From: Sinohyriopsis cumingii
Taxonomy: Eukaryota; Mollusca; Bivalvia; Unionida; Unionidae
Direction of reading: 5' to 3'
Assembly: GCA_028554795.2 (NCBI GenBank)
Contig: CM068825.1
Location: forward strand, 97,023,451-97,087,450
DNA: 64,000 nucleotides
Part shown: piece after piece, positions 24,390 through 36,839 of the stretch
Layout: every line of letters begins with the position of its first letter
How positions within the stretch are numbered: the first letter of the stretch is position 1
The notes under the pieces: model-generated
Seen by the model: the letters and a program-made list of their open reading frames with translations, nothing else
The model's database searches: none
Told to the model about the DNA's origin: nothing
Made by a program: the position numbers and the translations under genes

Positions 24390-26170
24390 GATCTTAAACT
24401 AAGTAACAGAAAAAAGTACAACCAACCAGTTTTGTAAAATTTAACAGATATTTTATTTCCCTAGAATACAAAGTGAGCATTTAAAATGATTTTACAGTAT
24501 TGTGACTTAAATCCTAAATGGACTGAAAACTTTTATCAAAAGACCAAAAATATATTGTTCTGAATAAATTATAGTGGTGTTATGAATGAATTTCAATCTT
24601 GAATGTGATGATATGCCATTAGTTTTGAATGTGCCAATGATGATATAATGATATAATCCAAAAGTTCCCTGAATGAATTCACAACAATTCCAAAATAATG
24701 ATTTAGTCCTACAGTCAATGATTACTTTGTAATTCCAATGAATAATTTAAATAAATAAATCCTCTCAAATTATAAATGAATACAACTAAATGACTGATTC
24801 CACTAGTCAGATGTTCAAATAGGAATGAATAATCATGAAGTAAACAACCTTACATACTGACCCACTTGACCTATGTCATAAAAACCATTTTCTGTAAATA
24901 CTATGTTATCTTAATGGAAAATGACTCCAAACTGTAAACAAGATCAGGTCAGTTTAATTAAATTTTAGTGAATCAACCTAAAAAATATATCAGGTAGACC
25001 ATGAATTTCAAAGCAGAAAACCAGCTTAGATCCAAGCAAACATCTTTACAAAATTTATCTTAAAGTTTAGTTTAATAACATGGACAAAAGTTAGCTATTT
25101 AATATTTTGTTTAGAAAATGACCCCTACAATCTGCAAGTTCATTTCCAGAACATTCTAAGCTGTAAACAAGGTCAGGACTTTTACTTAAATTTAAGTGAA
25201 TCGACCTAACAAATATCAGGCAGACCATGAATTTTCAAAGGAAAAACCAATGTCATGAACTCATGCTTACAAAATTTATCTTCAAAGTTTAGTCTGTGGA
25301 CTCACTCATGGATAAAACACAGCTACGTAATATGCTTACAAAATGGCCCTTACAATCTACAAATTATGGATAAAAATTAAACACACCATATAGATATACA
25401 AAACACAATGACCTGTTATTATAAGAATACAAATGCATACAAACACCTAGTTTGATGACTTGGGAAAATACAGTAGTTATATATATATATATATATGTTT
25501 AACTGATGTCCATGTTTGTTAATTTTCATAACATTTTACATAGCTAACATTTGTCCATGAGTGTAGAATATACTTTAAGATAATGATCATTTGTAAACAA
25601 AACATTTTACTTTGAGTTCAGGACATTGAGCCAATGTCAGCCTGAAATTTATTGTGTTGTTTATTAAAATGTAAGTAAAAGTCCTAACTGTTTACAACTT
25701 AGAATGTTTTGGAAATGAACTTTATACCCTCATCCTGGTCATTTTCTTGTGTCTCTGACTTTTATATAGGGTTATTCATTCCTACTTACATTAAGTTTCT
25801 AAATTCATTGTTATATTCAGATATAATTTGAGAGGAATCATTTAAAAATTATTCATTTAAATTACAAAGTGCTCATTTACATTTTGGACTAAATCACTAT
25901 CTTGGGATTATTGTGAATTCATTAAAAGGCAGTCTGGATTATATCTTTGTGATACATCAAGACTGTTGGCACATCAGCCCATTCAATACTGGAATTCATT
26001 CATAACACTCCATACTTTTGGACTTGTGATAGAACTTAAGGAATTTTTGGGATTTAATTAACAATACTATAAGTTTCTTTTAAAGTTTCACTGTATTCTA
26101 GGGAAATATATTATTTTGTACATTTTATAAAACTTGCAGGTTTTGCTTTTCTGTTACTTAAGACCAAAGA
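24390..26170. repeat. Large imperfect inverted repeat (palindrome)
   Basis: The left arm (about 24390-25480) is complementary to the right arm (about 25500-26170) around an AT-dinucleotide centre at about 25480-25497. Matching anchors include TATTTCCCTAGAATACA, GGTGTTATGAATGAATT, ATGAATTCACAA, CCTCTCAAATTATA, CATTTCCAGAACATTCTAAG and CATGGACAAA.GTTAGCTA. The left arm is longer because it contains an internal duplication (two CAGG.AGACCATGAATTT copies near 24991 and 25219). No transposase or defined terminal motif was seen. Confidence 0.8.
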
Positions 26171-26758
26171 GTCAAACATTGCATTCTTAGACATATGAAT
26201 GTGATGGTTACTTCAGTAGAATTCTTTGAGAACCAGATATTCACATTTCCTGTCAGATTTTTGATAAATATTGTCCTGATTATGGTACTTTCATTCAAAG
26301 AAAAACTTGACATAATTGTTTGACAGCTTTGTATCCTTGTACATGAGATCACTACCTTTGTCACCAGTTTCAATTTCTCTTGTAGTGCTGTCAGTATGAT
26401 AATCCACTTTTAAGCCTCTGTAGCCCATACAACAGTAGCCAAAGCAGCAGGTACAACAGTTATAACCAACTTCTGCTTTTGAAACAAAAGGTTCAAATCA
26501 GTAAATGCTAGTACAATTTCCATTAGCTTGTGCATGGTGGAAATAAATCTAAGGTCAGTTTTATTTTTTCTGAATTTTCTTTTCCTTCACATTTTTTGTA
26601 ACTGTTGGAGGTATTCACCAAATAAAACCTAATAAAAACAAAAACCAACAAATCTCATGGACCTTCTTTAGTTTAACCTCTTCATGTTTTAAAACTTTTT
26701 CTAAACTACCCATAAAGGTGCTGTTCTTTCTGTGGATCTTCTGGAGTAGTAGAAAATA

Positions 26759-26962
26759 TCAGTACATGTCTTCTGGAAAGGCCCTTACTATCTTTTCTGA
26801 TACATCATCAGCGGTTCTATAAATGCACAATGTGAAATGATGGGCACAGTGAACATTAAATACAAAAGGGTTTACTTCTTTGATTTTAGCAGCAACTCCA
26901 ATTTTCCTATTAACCATTAACACAAGCTCCATCACTTCCAAATTAATAAACATTTTCAACAT
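26759..26962 (-). pseudogene. hAT-like transposase-derived fragment
   Basis: The minus frame reads NRKIGVAAKIKEVNP followed by HCAHHFTLCI. This resembles the segment of hAT-family transposases and ZNF862-like domesticated relatives in which a D-G-x-x-x-M-x-G stretch is followed by a basic helix and an H-C-x-x-H-x-x-x-L motif. The leading D-G is missing and the frame stops at 26759. Flanking sequence suggests a longer decayed element, but its ends were not found. Confidence 0.5.
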
Positions 26963-27648
26963 TTAGACCTCTTGATTTCATGTATGCTCTGAACTTATCA
27001 AATATGATTTGTGTATTTGCATGATGCTCCAAAAACAGTAGATTTTGCAAGGAAAATATTTTCTGATCAAAAGTTTATTCATTTATCATGTGTGCAAACT
27101 AGCTTTCTGAAACCTTGATATCAGTACTTTCATCTTTCATGTGTATAAACACAATCAAGTTCGTTGTAACAATAATATTAGCATTTTCATTTTCCAAGTG
27201 TGCATACACAACTAGTTTCTATGTATCAATTCATAGTAAAAGAAATATGTACCTGATTCATTCTACTTTAGCCACCACAGGTACAAGGAATTTCTTTGTT
27301 CTGAGACTAAATATCATATTTGTGTAAGTTCCACAATGACATGTCCTAGCTGAAACATTATAGTGAACAAAGTGCTATAGCTAGAAGTTTAACAGTTCAT
27401 GTCCTATCATGCTCCAATGTATCCAGGATGGACATATGGAAAAGCAGATGTATGAATGGGAAACTAGTTGCAAAAGAATTTGTCCAATTATCACAGTGAG
27501 GGCATAAAAATTAAAATTGACATTCTGCTCTATCACTAGAGATATTCTAAAAGTGGTAAAACAATCCATCATAAATTTATGTTTATTCACAATATTTTTC
27601 TACCACAGAGCTGATTAAAGAGCTTTGAATGAAAGAAGAACTACTCAC
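26963..27648. other. Intronic sequence, nothing firm
   Basis: Probably includes more of the decayed hAT-like element. A TCATGTGTGCAAAC-like motif recurs three times between 27087 and 27200. No coding frame could be supported. Confidence 0.4.
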
Positions 27649-27773
27649 AGTTTATTGGATGTCAATTTCTGTTTGAAGAAATCCACCAGACTCTTTTCCA
27701 GAGTTTGATCCTTTTCATTTTGTCGAATCAGTTTCTCTGTCACTCTCTCCTTCTCTATAGTCTTCACTATTAG
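27649..27773 (-). CDS. EIF2AK4: EIF2AK4 exon 9 in window
   Basis: The 125-nt exon lies between acceptor TTTTTGTAG and donor GTGAGT. It starts in phase 0 and ends with two bases of a leucine codon completed by exon 10. It encodes LIVKTIEKERVTEKLIRQNE, then LEKSLVDFFKQKL. The charged helix aligns with the VKSFEKERQTEKRVLETELV segment of vertebrate GCN2, at the end of the anticodon-binding-like domain. This sequence is specific to GCN2 and not found in true histidyl-tRNA synthetases. Confidence 0.93.
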
Positions 27774-28080
27774 CTACAAAAACAGAAACTGATTCTTATC
27801 GATGCTTTATTGTGATTAGGCAAAATCTCAGAGGAAATATCATTAATAATATTTACTGTAATTCTCCCATGAAAAGCCCAGGCCCAGAAATAAAGTATTC
27901 CCCAATGGGAACTAGGCCTAGGGCTCGTGATTTCTCAAAATCATGAGTCCCATCCTGAAATTAAGGCTTCCAACCAGTGGTGTAACTATCTCACCATAGG
28001 CTCCACAGCAAACTTACTGTCACTTTAATTGTTTCCTGGCTGTGCCAGGTCCTACAGCAGGGCTGTACCTGCTACCATGG

Positions 28081-28330
28081 TTGTTGTTGTTGTTATAGGG
28101 TTTAATGCCATTTTCAGCACAAGATGGGCTATACATGGCGGCCAGTATTAATGGTGGAGGAAGAACCGGGAAAACCCCGGAAAGAACCACCGACCCATGA
28201 GAAGCTACTGGCAAGCTTTCTCACATATCGACATTGGTCAAGTCCAAGACTCAAACCCACGCAGATAGAGGTGAGATGGTAGTGATCCGTGACGAAGAGC
28301 ACTTTAGACCACTCGGCCACTCGGGGCCCC
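28081..28330 (-). mobile_element. SINE family 1, full-length with TSD
   Basis: A well preserved copy carrying CACTTTAGACCACTCGGCCA, the complement of the A box, on its right and TTG repeats on its left. Flanked by CTGCTACCATGG at 28069-28080 and CTGTTACCATGG at 28331-28342, a 12-bp duplication with one change. Confidence 0.85.
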
Positions 28331-28342
28331 CTGTTACCATGG

Positions 28343-29522
28343 TAGTTACATCACTGTTTCCAACCCACTGAACTGGAATCATTTATTTCAAGTCAGATTA
28401 TAAATGTTTATAATGTGTATAATTTAATTTAAAGGTATTTAAATATTTATTCTTCATTTATTTATTACCCAGACAGCCTGTTTCTCCCATAAAATGAAAT
28501 GAAAAAGTTTTTTTCAACAATTTCTGTTCACTAGGACTTAATTCTCACCCATTAAATACAAGAATCAAAGATATGTTTCAATAATATAATTTACTTAAGC
28601 AAGGCAGCAATACATTAGCCCTAGTGAAATATTCCCTGCAGAAAACTCTCCCCAACATTATCAAAATTATATAGTGACAGTGTTTATGTGTGATACAATG
28701 GTGCTTATACAGATGAGGAATTTCAGATCAACAGCAACAGGAAAGAAGGCTGCCTGTGCCTGATTAGATACTGCTTAAATATTATGAAATAACAATTAAA
28801 CCTGTCTAAAGTAACAATGGCATCTTAATATGTCATTACATTAATTAAAAATAGCATAATTTGAATCCTTTTAACAAAGAGTAGAATCTTGTGTTTGGAC
28901 AGTCGTCTGCCTTTAATGACTTGTACAAAGTGAGAATTACATCATGCAGACATATATATATATATTGTGACAGCATATGTAAGTACCCAATTTCACCTAC
29001 TTTTATATCATCCAGTGGCTTAAATTGTTTGATGCGATGCTCTATCAATAACTGCATGCCTACAAATACCAATTTATCAAATATTTGCCCAAATAATAAT
29101 CTAATGTTGTACTAACTATTCTGATATGAAACTTATCTAGGCCACCCATACTGGTAATTTTTCCTAATGACTGAATAACAATACCAATACAATGAAAACA
29201 ATGCCAGTAATGCTGACTCTCATGTTATATCCTGCCTAGTCAATTTCAGCTCTGTTGAGACTGGCAAAAATAAGTCTGATTAAAACAAATTTGGCAAAAA
29301 TTTACCAAGGATATTTTTATGTGACAGTTAGTAAACCCCCCCCCCCCATATCTGACAGATTTATTATGCTAATCCCTGTGCTTTTTATTGTGAAATACTG
29401 AAATTGAACAGCATTACCAATCATCAAGAGTTTCCTCCACTTGCAAACAGTGATATTCCCCACTTGCAAAATAACTGCTGGGCCCTTCTTAAGTTGATGT
29501 TAATTTTCAGTTTTAAAATAGA
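28343..29522. other. Intronic sequence, nothing identified
   Basis: AT-rich part of intron 8. Includes a short (TA)n tract near 28955 and a run of C near 29338. No gene or named repeat. Confidence 0.5.
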
Positions 29523-29536
29523 AAAATAAGTAAATG

Positions 29537-29783
29537 GAGGTCCCAGGTGGATGAGTGGTCTAAAGCACTTGTCTTTACTGCTCACTGCCATGTCACCTTT
29601 GTCCACTTGGGATTGAGTTTCGGGCTCAGCCAATGTGGGCATGTGAGAAAGCTGGCCAATAGTTTCTCGTAGGCTGGTGGGACTTACCAGGATTTCCCCA
29701 GGTTCTTTCTCCACCAGTGATACTGGCTGCCATGTATAACCTATTGAGTGCTTAAATAATGGAATTAAACCCACAACAATATT
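29537..29783 (+). mobile_element. SINE family 1, plus orientation, with TSD
   Basis: The only family 1 copy in the window lying on the plus strand: a GATGAGTGGTCTAAAGCAC head, then the body, ending AATTAAACCCACAACAA. A perfect 14-bp duplication AAAATAAGTAAATG lies at 29523-29536 and 29784-29797. Confidence 0.87.
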
Positions 29784-29797
29784 AAAATAAGTAAATG

Positions 29798-30439
29798 AAG
29801 AATCTTTTTCGTTAAAAAATTAAGAAATCCATTTTTAAAATATTCCGACAGTAAATAAAGGTAAATTTTATTAATTTTATCTTTAATAACAAAATTTCAA
29901 TGAAAAAGTGATTTACAAAAAAGCATGGTACAAATTTTCTATGCAAAATTAATAATCCATCTTTCACCTCTAATTTTTCCAAATATTTTGCTTAATAGTC
30001 CAAATGTACTTTCATATCTAATGCCAAAAGGTTACCTTTATTTCTTATGTTAATGATGAAATACAGGAACAGTGTGGTTTATAAAATATGTACTATCAAT
30101 GAGCTTCTCTGGCCGCTTCAAGAAATCAACACTTGGTTCTTTACAGAATCTCATCTACATAACAATAGGAAACAGGTGATATTTGGTTGTATTCAGTTTT
30201 CATTGCTCTGCCATATTAGTCTCAGATTTAATAAAATGAAACAAATATTCATTTTATAATGTTTGACTTCTGAACCCATCCTTTGGAACATAGAGGAAGC
30301 CAAAATAATACCCCTCTCACACATTGTTAGAATATAGATAGGTATACTTCCATGGTTGGTAAATGAGAGAGAGTATAGATAGTTAGGTGAATGAAGGGTA
30401 TTCAACAATCATTCAACATTTAGTGGTAAAAGCATTAAA
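29798..30439. other. Intronic sequence, nothing identified
   Basis: Low-complexity AT-rich tract upstream of the non-LTR retrotransposon remnant. Confidence 0.45.
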
Positions 30440-32460
30440 ATCAATCTGACAAAAATGTCTAGAAATGTTTTACAAGCAATTATTGCTACTTATGAAGAGC
30501 ACACCATTTGTCATAATGATTTCACTCTTATTAACTTTTTGTGGGGGTAGATCTTTTGCTATGATAAAGAGATATTGATGTTGCAACTGATATATTCACA
30601 ACCAAATTATCAGAATCTTAGAACATTCTAAACTTTGTGCATTCCTTGTAAAACTAACAATTTACCCAACTGATAAACCATGGTTTGATTCCTAATTAAG
30701 AAAAATTATAAGGAAAAGAGACAGAACATGCAAATTTGCCCTCAGCTGTAATAGGCCAGCTAACTGGAATAAATTAAAACAGATAAGGAATAAAGTAAAT
30801 AACGTGAAAAATGAAATATATGGATAATATTGATGGGCATCATTCAGATTCCAAATAAAATGCTCCTTAAAGTTACAAGAAATAATGCTTCATTTTGCAT
30901 TTATAATGAAAAAGAAAAGACCAACTTATTAAATGATTACTTTAGTTCAATTTCACCTACTGATGAAGATACTATTATTTCTCTCTTTTTTTCAAAATTA
31001 GATGCTCTGATACTCAAATGAAATTGCTATCACTGAAAAAAAAAATCAAAGATAATATTAATTCCATTTTAAACATGTTTATAATTGCTTTCATAAAAAA
31101 TTACTTTTTTGTAAGTATCAATCTTTCTGGACACTCCAATGTATTTCAATTTATTAAAAAGTATCACAGTGTATGCAAGTCACTGGAACAATTTCAAAAT
31201 TCTTGTATTTTATTTTGTGATCTATCCAAAGCTTTTGGCACTGAGGCAAATTATTTGAATTGAACTAACATAATGTTTCAGATAATCAGATAAAATGCTT
31301 TGAAAATTATCTAAGTAACAGAAAAAAATGGTCCTTTTGCACGATACTTATTCATGAGAAACCATTAATGCTGATACACCACAATGATCCATGCTTGGGC
31401 CTCTCTTGTTTCTAATTTATTTAAATAATATTGCTGATGGTATGAGCTCTCTCCACCCATTTGTTTGCACCACCTAAGATTACTAAATACTGGACTTGTC
31501 ATATTAATCACATTTGGAAAACAGCACCTTCTCAAACAACCAATGTTTGAAACTTAGCAGGCAAATTTGATCAAAACTATATACAACTTATATCATGCAT
31601 ATCTGAAAATATGACACTGTAGTCTGGGATGGATGCTGATTGGTTGATTCAGAAACATTGTAGTCTGGGATGGATGCTGGTTGGTTGAATCAGAAACGTT
31701 ATAGTCTGGGATGGATGCTGGTTGATTGAATCAGAAACATTGTAGTCTGGGATGGATGCGGGTTGGTTGAATCAGAAACATTGTAGTCTTGGATGGATGC
31801 TGGCTGGTTGAGTCAGAAACATTGGAAGAAAAAACACTACAGGTCTGAGCAGCAAGAACAGTTACAGGACTTCCAAAATACGCTATTAGGCAATCTCTCT
31901 ATTTTGAAACAGGGTGAGAAAGTCTGCAGTCTAGATAAAAGAGACAACAATTATTAACACTCTACAACATTAAAACAAGGCAAACTATGGACTACCTCAC
32001 CGAATTACTTCCTCCCCATGTGTCTGAACAAACAAATTATAACCTTTGACATTTAAATAATATAGTCATTTGCAATTTCAGACTAAATTCTACCAAGTCA
32101 TCTTTTATACCATCAACACTGGTCTTGAACAGGATACTCAATGTAGCATGTCTCAGAGTGCTTTGAAAAAGTGTTTATGTCCAAATATCATATCTAATAA
32201 AATGCCCAGTTTTATTAATCAAACCCTTGATATTATCCATATTAGATTATGACCTAATGTAGGGTCATTAAAAGCTGAACCATACCAAGTTCAAATTGTT
32301 GACACCCATTTTTGTCCCTGCAGTGGGATTGAAACAACTTTGCATTTCTTCATGTTCTGTTCCAGATATAGTACACAATTAACTGAGTTGATGAGAAAAT
32401 TACTCTCAATGCCATATCTAACTGTTAGTCTAGATTTACTGCTTTGGGGCTAATTTAAGT
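30440..32460 (+). mobile_element. Non-LTR retrotransposon (jockey/CR1-like) remnant
   Basis: Decayed ORF2. The segment between endonuclease and RT is recognisable (a lysine-rich stretch at 30680-30800, then NDYFSSISPT at about 30935). An RT block of the type KSLEQFQ...CILFCDLSKAF follows at 31170-31235, then GPLLFLIYLNNI at 31400-31440, where the family has a QGSVLGP motif. A C-terminal cysteine cluster (FCPCSGIETTLHFFMFC) lies at 32310-32360. Stops and frameshifts are frequent, the FADD box was not found, and a minisatellite interrupts the body. The 5' end is missing. The clade assignment is approximate. Confidence 0.8.
31614..31826. repeat. 41-bp minisatellite inside the LINE remnant
   Basis: Five tandem copies of a 41-bp unit containing GTAGTCTGGGATGGATGCTG and GGTTGAATCAGAAAC. 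It sits between the RT block and the C-terminal part of the retrotransposon, so it expanded within an already dead element. Confidence 0.92.
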
Positions 32461-32934
32461 TGTTAAAATTTGTACCCAATTGCACTGTATCATATTACAA
32501 AAACAAACATGTTTGAACCAAGGGTAGACTAAAAAGCCACTAAGCGTTTAAAAAGTAACAGAAGCAATAATTATGACTATGGTGATGATGATGATGATGA
32601 TTTTTCATGCAGATCTTCATATTCCTCACAAACAAACCATTGCTCTTTAATCAACACAAATATAAGACAATACAGATATTTTTACACAAACACACTAATC
32701 ATGAGTGATCTGATCCAAAGAATCTGATAAACCTAAATAATGGATGAAATCTGAAGAAATTTCAGTAGATCAAGGTATAAATAATTGTATCAGGCACACA
32801 AATTTTAGTTGACACTGTTTACAGCAAATACACTCTGAACCTGACCAAACTTGTTCATATGTAATGATAACTAATAGCATCCTTTGAAGCATAGCTTTGA
32901 ACACCAGTGTATAACCAAGAGAAGGGAATGATGA

Positions 32935-33120
32935 TCTACTCGTTTTCATTTTGAGGAACTAGATACTGTGAAAACGTCCAAATGACTTTCCATTTAAGAA
33001 GAGTAGCAATAACAATATTTTCAAGATGACCACTAAAATGGCCAGATCAGCACCATTTATGATGTCTTCAGGTGAAAGCTGAATGAATAATAAAATTCAC
33101 CAAATCTGCACAGGTTGAAA
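32935..33120. repeat. Isolated relative of the 101-bp repeat family
   Basis: Shares AATGACTTTCCATTTA, AGAGTAGCAATAACAA, TTTTCAAGATG and a GGCCA...CAGCACCATTT order with the units at 8520-9360. A (GAT)n tract at 32582-32602 lies nearby. Confidence 0.6.
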
Positions 33121-33735
33121 AAACTCAGACTCAAATACACAAAGATTACACTGCTTCCCTACAAAAGAAACCATATACTATTGATTTTATGGCATTTCAT
33201 AAATCACAAATTATTTCCCAAAGTCTTGTACACGTTTCAATGACTTGATCAATTTACACAGGACTGTAATTGCCTGTATTATGACTGTATAAGCATTTTT
33301 ATTTTGCATTTTTAATGAGAGACAGATGTTGCAAGGAAATATAATCTCTCTCAGAGTTCACGGTACTACCATACATGCAGGTAACAAGTGATGTCATATC
33401 CATGATGTCATCATATAATGATTATTCTGCTCTGAGTTGTGCAGTATACTTTGATCTGACAGAAACAGACATCCATAAAATACACAGACATCTGGATTAA
33501 TTTGGCACATTAAATACAAGTGATTTGGATCTATTTAAGGCTTGATATGAAATTACTGGAAAAAATCAAATCAAAACAATAACTGTTGTTATCAACATCT
33601 TATTGTATTCATTCAGTAAAATCTCTTCATTCAATAAATTCTAATAAAAGTGCAAAAACACAACAAAAAAAAGAATTTATTTACAAAATATGATCCTATT
33701 TATGATACATTAAACAATGAAGGTGATGTACTTAC

Positions 33736-33822
33736 CTTTAGTGTGTTCACCTCTGATTCCTTTAGCAGGACTAAGTATGAGATCCCATGAGTTCTACAGA
33801 AGTCCTGAATTTCTTCTGGGCT
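33736..33822 (-). CDS. EIF2AK4: EIF2AK4 exon 8 in window
   Basis: The 87-nt phase-0 exon lies between acceptor GTCTTATAG and donor GTAAGT. It encodes SPEEIQDFCRTHGISYLVLL and nine more residues. It aligns with QSQEELQEYCRHHEITYVAL of vertebrate GCN2, in the anticodon-binding-like fold of the HisRS-like domain. The preceding intron, at 15.5 kb, is the largest in the window. Confidence 0.93.
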
Positions 33823-35188
33823 CTATAAGACATAAAAGCAGAGAAACCGTGAACAACTGTCAGTTGCAGAAAACTACATTCATCGGAAACTATTTAATAA
33901 TCTGATGCAATGTAAAAGTCTGCCAAAGGCAAAGCTTTTCCAATTCTTTACAGCACAGTTCAAAATAATTTTAATTTCTTTTTATCAGTTAACTCATTTT
34001 CCTTTACAGAAAATGGGAGGAGGTATAGGAAATGCATTTTTGGGTTAAATCTGACTGCATCCAAATAATCAGTTTCAGAGAATTTTATGTTGCAAGATGC
34101 TTAGGCATATAAAAGACATTTCTGAATGATGACAATTTTGACTATGCATAGGTAAAAGGGTGAAACATGGACTATTGTTTTCTTATTTGACCCATCATTT
34201 TCGTGTCATGACCCATTTTGATTTCAAATTGCAAACTTATCCTATTTTTTGCAAAGGTTCATCTATCTATCCATGTGCAATTTGAATTTGTCCACTTTAG
34301 CTCTAACAGCAGAAAGTCTCAAATACAGCCACAACTTCATTTCCAAATCTGGTAATTTTTGGGCCAAAAAAGCCTACATGGTCTCAAAAATTATTTTTTA
34401 CTGCTGTATTTTTTAATGTGAGTAGAGTCTACATGATTTGGTATCATTGTAGAACTACATATTTTTCATTTTCTATACTACAATTCACTTTGGTGTATTA
34501 TGAATGATGCTGACATTACAGAGCTTGGAACAAAGGTTCATGGTGAGTAAATGTTGCATGTGGGGATAATAAGTTCTTCCACGGTTTTATTCAAGAATTC
34601 CCTTCTACTAGTGGTTGACTTAAATATCTTTATTCTTCAAAATAAAATATGTTAATGAAAACTTGATTTGTTTGTAAAACATGCAGGTGTGCAGACAACA
34701 AAAACCTCACAATTATACTTTGCGGAAACAGTTCTGGCAGTTGCTGCATGAACATGCAGAAACAAAAATTATTCCTAAAAAAAATCATTATTAAGATTTC
34801 ACATCTTTATTTTTATTAAATTGTACTAGTTTGTATTAATTATCAAAGTGGCAGGTTTTGTTTTGCTTTTTAATCACAAATGGTTGCAAAAATTCATCCT
34901 TGATACATGTATGTTCATATGTACACTTCTCAAAGATAAATGCTCATGGGCATACTAATACACTAGCACAAGAGAAGCCATCAACATGGTTTGTTTTCTC
35001 TGTGATAACCTAAAAACGTTACAGCAGCTCTTCTGCAGGTTTGTTTTCTTTGCCACTGACAATAAATATTGTACTTGGGGTTAAGTGAATCCAACTCATC
35101 AGGTTATTCCACTTTTTGAATCTTATAACAAAAAGCAGCAACAGACAAAAGAACGTGTGCACTAATAAATACAGTTAGTATAAAATTT
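33823..35188. other. Intronic sequence, nothing identified
   Basis: 3' end of the 15.5-kb intron 7. No repeat, RNA gene or exon-like segment recognised. Confidence 0.5.
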
Positions 35189-36130
35189 TTGTGTTTACCT
35201 GTTTATTGTCTTCCATTGCATTTACCTGTTATTGTCTTCCATTGCATTTACCTGTTTATTGTCTTCCATTCCATTAACCTGCTTTTTGTCTTCCATTGCA
35301 TTTACCTTATTATTGTCTTTCATTGTATTCACCTATTTTTTGTCTTCCATTGCATTTACCTATTTATTGTCTTCTATTGCATTTATTACCTGTTTTTTGT
35401 CTTCCATTGCATTTACCTATTTACTGTCTTCCATTGCATTAACCTGCTTTTTGTCTTCCATTGCATTTATCTATTTATTCTCTTCCATTGCATTTACCTA
35501 TTTATTGTCTTCCATTGCATTTACCTATTTATTGTCTTCTATTGCATTTATTACCTGTATTTTGTCTTCCATTGCATTTACCTATTTATTGTCTTCCATT
35601 GTATTAACCTGCTTTTTGTCTTCCATTGCATTTACCTATTTCTTCTCTTCCATTTACCTATTTCTTCTCTTCCATTGCATTTACATATTTATTGTCTTCC
35701 ACTGCATTTACCTATTTATTGTCTTCCATTGCATTTACCTATTTATTCTCTTTCATTGTATTTACCTGTTATTGACTTCCATTGCATTTATCTGTTTCTT
35801 GTCTTACACTGCATTTACCTGTTATTGTCTTCCAATGCATTTACCTATTTATTGTCTTCCATTGCATTTACCTATTTATTGTCTTCCATTGCATTAACCA
35901 GTTTTTTTCTTCCATTGCATTTGCCTGTTTCTTGTCTTTCATTGCATTTACCTATTTATTGTCTTTCATTGCATTAATCTGTTTATTGTCTTCAATTGCA
36001 TTAACCTGTTTTTTGTCTTCCATTGCATTAACCTGTTTTTTGTCTTCCATTTCATTAACCTGTTTCTTGTCTTTCATTGCATTTACCCATTTATCATCTT
36101 CTATTGCATTTATCTATTTATTGTCTTTAT
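35189..36130. repeat. 27-bp minisatellite, about 34 copies
   Basis: Unit TTTACCTATTTATTGTCTTC followed by CATTGCA, with many point variants and a few 3-bp or 6-bp insertions. Because 27 is divisible by three, all plus frames stay open for long stretches, including one of 262 codons with a FHCIYLFIV nonapeptide repeat. There is no initiation context, splice support or known homologue, so this is treated as non-coding. Confidence 0.93.
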
Positions 36131-36839
36131 ATCACCAAATAAACCTAAGCATCATATGAAATAAATGTTTTACTTTTTTCTTTTTCTGTTCATTTTCTTA
36201 CTGTAATATGCATAATGAAAAACTGTCTCTTTCTCAAAAAAAAATTCTACATGCATCAGTTTAAATATTCCCTGATTGCATCAAGTTAGCAGCCTCATCA
36301 TTCACACTAAGCCAAAACAATGTTCCTGCCATGACATTTTTTGTTGTGATTCTAATTATTTTTCGAAGAATTTTTCACCAATGTGAGTTTAAAAAATAAC
36401 GCTAAAATGCTTATTAACATTAACCAAATTTGTTTTTTCAATGCCTGACATGTTGACATTTTTTGGCAATCTTCTGCATTAAATACTAAAAATCGACCAA
36501 TTATAAATCAACATATACACAAACTAAAATCTGGAAAAAATTTTAAAAGTGCTAAGAAAAGTAATAGTGTACAAAATATTACAGTGTTATAGAGAAGAAT
36601 GAAAGAAAGGAATTTTCCCATCAGTGGGCATGAACTCATGAACTTCAAAGTCAAATGTGTGTTTGTACGAGTCCAAGTCACACACTTTATCCACTCTGCC
36701 ACAGTAACTGTAGCTGTAAAGCAATATACCACATACAAAAACATGTCCAATACTATTCAAACTTTTGTTGCTGTGCTTTCAATAACCATAAGCAGAATGC
36801 CCTAAATGTTTCTCGGAACATCTGAGATTTTACAATTTT
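36131..36839. other. Intronic sequence, nothing identified
   Basis: AT-rich intron 7 sequence. A segment at 36600-36720 (GGGCATGAACTCATGAACTT, then CATTTATCCACTCTGCCAC-like) hints at a degraded tRNA-like head, too weak to call. Confidence 0.4.

Noticed and set aside
35189..35977. 262-codon plus-strand open frame as a membrane protein
   Set aside because: It is wholly composed of a 27-bp tandem repeat and is intronic to a minus-strand gene.
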